Below, piece after piece: positions 60,878 through 64,000 of a stretch of 64,000 nt of DNA. The position numbers and the translations under genes are program-made. The notes under the pieces are model-generated. The model was not told where the DNA came from. It worked only from the letters and a program-made list of their open reading frames with translations, and made no database searches. How positions within the stretch are numbered: position 1 is the stretch's first letter; each line of letters begins with the position of its first letter. The DNA comes from Enterococcus pallens ATCC BAA-351 (GTDB lineage Bacteria > Bacillota > Bacilli > Lactobacillales > Enterococcaceae), in contig NZ_ASWD01000004.1 of assembly GCF_000407485.1 (NCBI RefSeq), positions 345,429 through 409,428 on the forward strand, read 5' to 3'.

Positions 60878-60920
60878 AAACAGCAAGTTCACACTCTGCA
60901 GTCGTGAATTTGCTGTTTTT
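60876..60920. terminator. Bidirectional terminator
   Basis: Stem AAAAACAGCAAGTTCAC/GTGAATTTGCTGTTTTT of 17 bp with one mismatch between two convergent genes. Confidence 0.88.
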
Positions 60921-60921
60921 A

Positions 60922-62298
60922 TTATTCTGCAAAATAGTTTGCAGCAAGTTCCTGGTACTGTTCCGCACGAACAGCATCTGGGGTAAAGGTCTTCCCAGCT
61001 TCCACTATTCTCTCGGGCTGCTGAATCAAGTAATACAAGCCGAAAAGCGGTTCGTTTTCCTCAGCATACATACATGGCAAGCCCAATAAATCTGCGGTCA
61101 TTTGGGTTAAAGCATCTGTTTGAAAAAAGCCGCCACTCACTGATAAAGCACCTCGGGCCCCTACCATCCCCGTCAGAATACGAACATTCATCAGCATTCC
61201 CTCCACTACTCCGCGAATCAGGTCGTCCTTCGTATGTTCAACTGTTAAATGCTTAAACTCAGCCTTTTTATTAGAAGACCAAAAAGGTGCACGTTCACCA
61301 TTCAAGTAAGGAAAGAAGCGTAACCCTTTTGCTCCAAGGGGAGAGGCTGCCAACGTTGCCGGCAGCTGTTGATAGAAAGTTCCCGGTTCCCCAATAGCTT
61401 GTGAAGCCCACGCCAGAACGCAGCCGCCATTATTGGATGGCGCACCGATCACATAGTGCTCCCGGTCCAGGTAGTAGCAAAAATTCTGTTTTTCCACATC
61501 GAAATGAGGCTGCTCAGTAAGATTGCGAACGGCTGTACTGGTTCCAATCGTTAAACTACTGGTGTTTCCGGTACGATAGAAACTGGCATATGCCGTCAAA
61601 CAGCCATCACTGGCTCCTGCAATAACCTGCACTTCAGTTGACAATCCCAAGCTAGCTGCAGCGCCCGAATCAATCAGAAAGGCAGTTGTCGTATCGGTTA
61701 ATTCTGCCAGCTGCTTGGGTGCTACCTCTAAATAAGCCAAGATTTCTGAATCCCATTGCTGCGTTTCCAAATTAAACAAACCCGTAGCTGAAGCAATCGA
61801 ATAATCCACGCGGGCTTTTCCGGTAAAATAGTCCATCAACAACTCCTTGATGCCCCACCATTGAACATTTTTCGAGTAGCTTTTCTGTTGACCGAAGTAC
61901 AAAATTTTGGCGAAAGGCGACATGGGATGAATCGGCGTACCAGTCTTTTGATAAAAATGCTTTGCCAAGTCTGTATGTTTGAATTCCTCGATTACCTGGC
62001 TGGCTTGTTCATCCGACCAAATAAAAATCTTACCGTTCACACCATCCACTACTGGCATAACACTATGCATCGCGGTACTAAAGCTGATCAGCTCTACTTG
62101 CTGGCGTACTTCAGCAGGAATAGCTTGAATTCCTTGTACAAAAGCCTGCTCCAGTTCGGAGGATTGCTGATATCTCGCTGGTCCTTCCACGTAAGTCTTC
62201 AGGTTAATCGTCGCCTGATAAAGCAGCTGATTCTCCGCAATTACCCCTAGCTTTATTGCCGTTGTTCCTACATCAATACCTAAAAAAGCCTTCGTCAA
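60922..62298 (-). CDS. FGGY-family carbohydrate kinase (gluconokinase/xylulokinase-like)
   Basis: Sugar kinase of about 458 residues. Nucleotide motifs are AFLGIDVGTTAIKLGVI at the N-terminus, IAGASDGCLTAYASF mid-protein and ALSVSGGFFQTDALTQM. SFSTAMHSVMPVVDG resembles gluconokinases more than xylulokinases. It could phosphorylate gluconate or a related aldonate. The most likely start is TTG at 62298 after AAGGGTGAG; a GTG nine bases upstream is the alternative. It ends its transcript at the shared terminator and is separated from the GH4 gene by another terminator. Confidence 0.85.
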   Translation of the reverse strand: MTKAFLGIDVGTTAIKLGVIAENQLLYQATINLKTYVEGPARYQQSSELEQAFVQGIQAIPAEVRQQVELISFSTAMHSVMPVVDGVNGKIFIWSDEQASQVIEEFKHTDLAKHFYQKTGTPIHPMSPFAKILYFGQQKSYSKNVQWWGIKELLMDYFTGKARVDYSIASATGLFNLETQQWDSEILAYLEVAPKQLAELTDTTTAFLIDSGAAASLGLSTEVQVIAGASDGCLTAYASFYRTGNTSSLTIGTSTAVRNLTEQPHFDVEKQNFCYYLDREHYVIGAPSNNGGCVLAWASQAIGEPGTFYQQLPATLAASPLGAKGLRFFPYLNGERAPFWSSNKKAEFKHLTVEHTKDDLIRGVVEGMLMNVRILTGMVGARGALSVSGGFFQTDALTQMTADLLGLPCMYAEENEPLFGLYYLIQQPERIVEAGKTFTPDAVRAEQYQELAANYFAE

Positions 62299-62318
62299 TT
62301 TGCTCACCCTTCAATCTC

Positions 62319-62348
62319 AAAAAAGGCAGCCAATGGTCTGCCTTTTTT
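62319..62348. terminator. Terminator after the GH4 gene
   Basis: Stem AAAAAAGGCAG/CTGCCTTTTTT of 11 bp with an 8-base loop, lying 5 bases after the GH4 stop codon and upstream of the kinase gene on the same strand. Confidence 0.85.
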
Positions 62349-62352
62349 GCTT

Positions 62353-63687
<1,335 letters not shown>

Positions 63688-64000
63688 CTATTCGTCTCCT
63701 TCTGGGTCTCTGCCTAAATACTTCTCTAAATCCTCCCGCACTTGCGGCACCGTTAATCCATAAACTACATGAACATTCTCACCATTTTTGATGACGCCCT
63801 TGGCACTCGTTTGGTCCTTTAACAAGGTCTCATCCACTAGTTCAGGATTTTGCAGCTTCAAACGTAATCGAGTGTAACAATTATCAATGGTTTTAATATT
63901 AGCTTCGCCGCCTAAGCCTTCAACGATCGTTGCAGATATCCCGCCATCAATGCCATCCAAGGCAGCCGATGAAGCGGCACCTGCAGGAACTGCAGCATTT
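63688..64000 (-). CDS. PTS alpha-glucoside enzyme IICB, C-terminal IIB part (partial)
   Basis: The gene enters from the right edge. The visible end is the IIB domain (about 90 residues) with phosphocysteine in TIDNCYTRLRLKL and the ending VRQVREDL-like VPQVREDLEKYLG. It is joined through an Ala/Pro-rich linker (AAVPAGAASSAAL) to the IIC part outside the window. Together with the GH4 enzyme it forms a maltose/alpha-glucoside uptake pathway. Confidence 0.88.
   Translation of the reverse strand, partial: NAAVPAGAASSAALDGIDGGISATIVEGLGGEANIKTIDNCYTRLRLKLQNPELVDETLLKDQTSAKGVIKNGENVHVVYGLTVPQVREDLEKYLGRDPEGDE

Overview
This window looks like chromosome from a low-GC Gram-positive gut commensal of the Enterococcus type. 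The reasons are strong AGGAGG ribosome sites, catabolite-control (cre) boxes, many sugar phosphotransferase (PTS) operons, a class IIa bacteriocin close to mundticin/avicin, and a carnobacteriocin/enterocin-style peptide pheromone. The species is inferred; the E. avium/raffinosus group would fit. I saw no rRNA, tRNA, CRISPR array, transposase or replication origin.

Layout. 1-2231: end of an oligopeptide ABC transporter operon. 3049-11520: a sulfated-sugar module with a GntR regulator, a cytoplasmic sulfatase, a mannose-family PTS, a DUF3604 PHP-type protein, an anaerobic sulfatase maturase and a TauE-type anion exporter. 11633-13343: an Rgg-like regulator facing a CPBP membrane protease across a perfect 24-bp palindrome. 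13464-23654: a multi-bacteriocin locus. It holds a two-peptide (class IIb) bacteriocin with CPBP immunity, a pheromone, histidine kinase, response regulator, C39 ABC exporter and HlyD-type accessory, a class IIa bacteriocin with immunity, and an enterocin-B-like peptide with immunity. Three decayed genes are also present: an immunity gene, a CPBP gene and a second class IIa cassette. Direct repeats about 21 bp apart precede each peptide operon and tie the locus to one LytTR regulator.

23712-25388: an acetyltransferase and a GT8 glycosyltransferase. 25724-33739: an eight-gene operon pairing a galactitol-type PTS with rhamnulose-1-phosphate aldolase and lactaldehyde reductase, apparently a kinase-free route for a 6-deoxy sugar. 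33992-39108: small secreted and unknown proteins, a GNAT, a self-regulated MarR and an OFA-family transporter. 39411-46654: a cellobiose/beta-glucoside PTS with phospho-beta-glucosidase, an odd lipoprotein histidine phosphatase, and a divergent PRD regulator.

46753-57337: a redox/sulfur block with a Crp-type regulator, a YeiH exporter, an arylsulfotransferase-like protein fused to thioredoxin, a thioredoxin-reductase-like flavoprotein, an NhaC antiporter, a PucR regulator, a DUF3237 protein and an Old-Yellow-Enzyme reductase. 57421-64000: small proteins, an RpiR regulator, a CapA lipoprotein, an alpha/beta hydrolase, an FGGY kinase, and the end of an alpha-glucoside PTS operon with a GH4 phospho-alpha-glucosidase.

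The most unusual points are the intracellular sulfatase-PTS-exporter module, the sulfotransferase-thioredoxin fusion with its own reductase, the PTS-fed aldolase pathway, and the bacteriocin locus with its duplicated and decaying cassettes.
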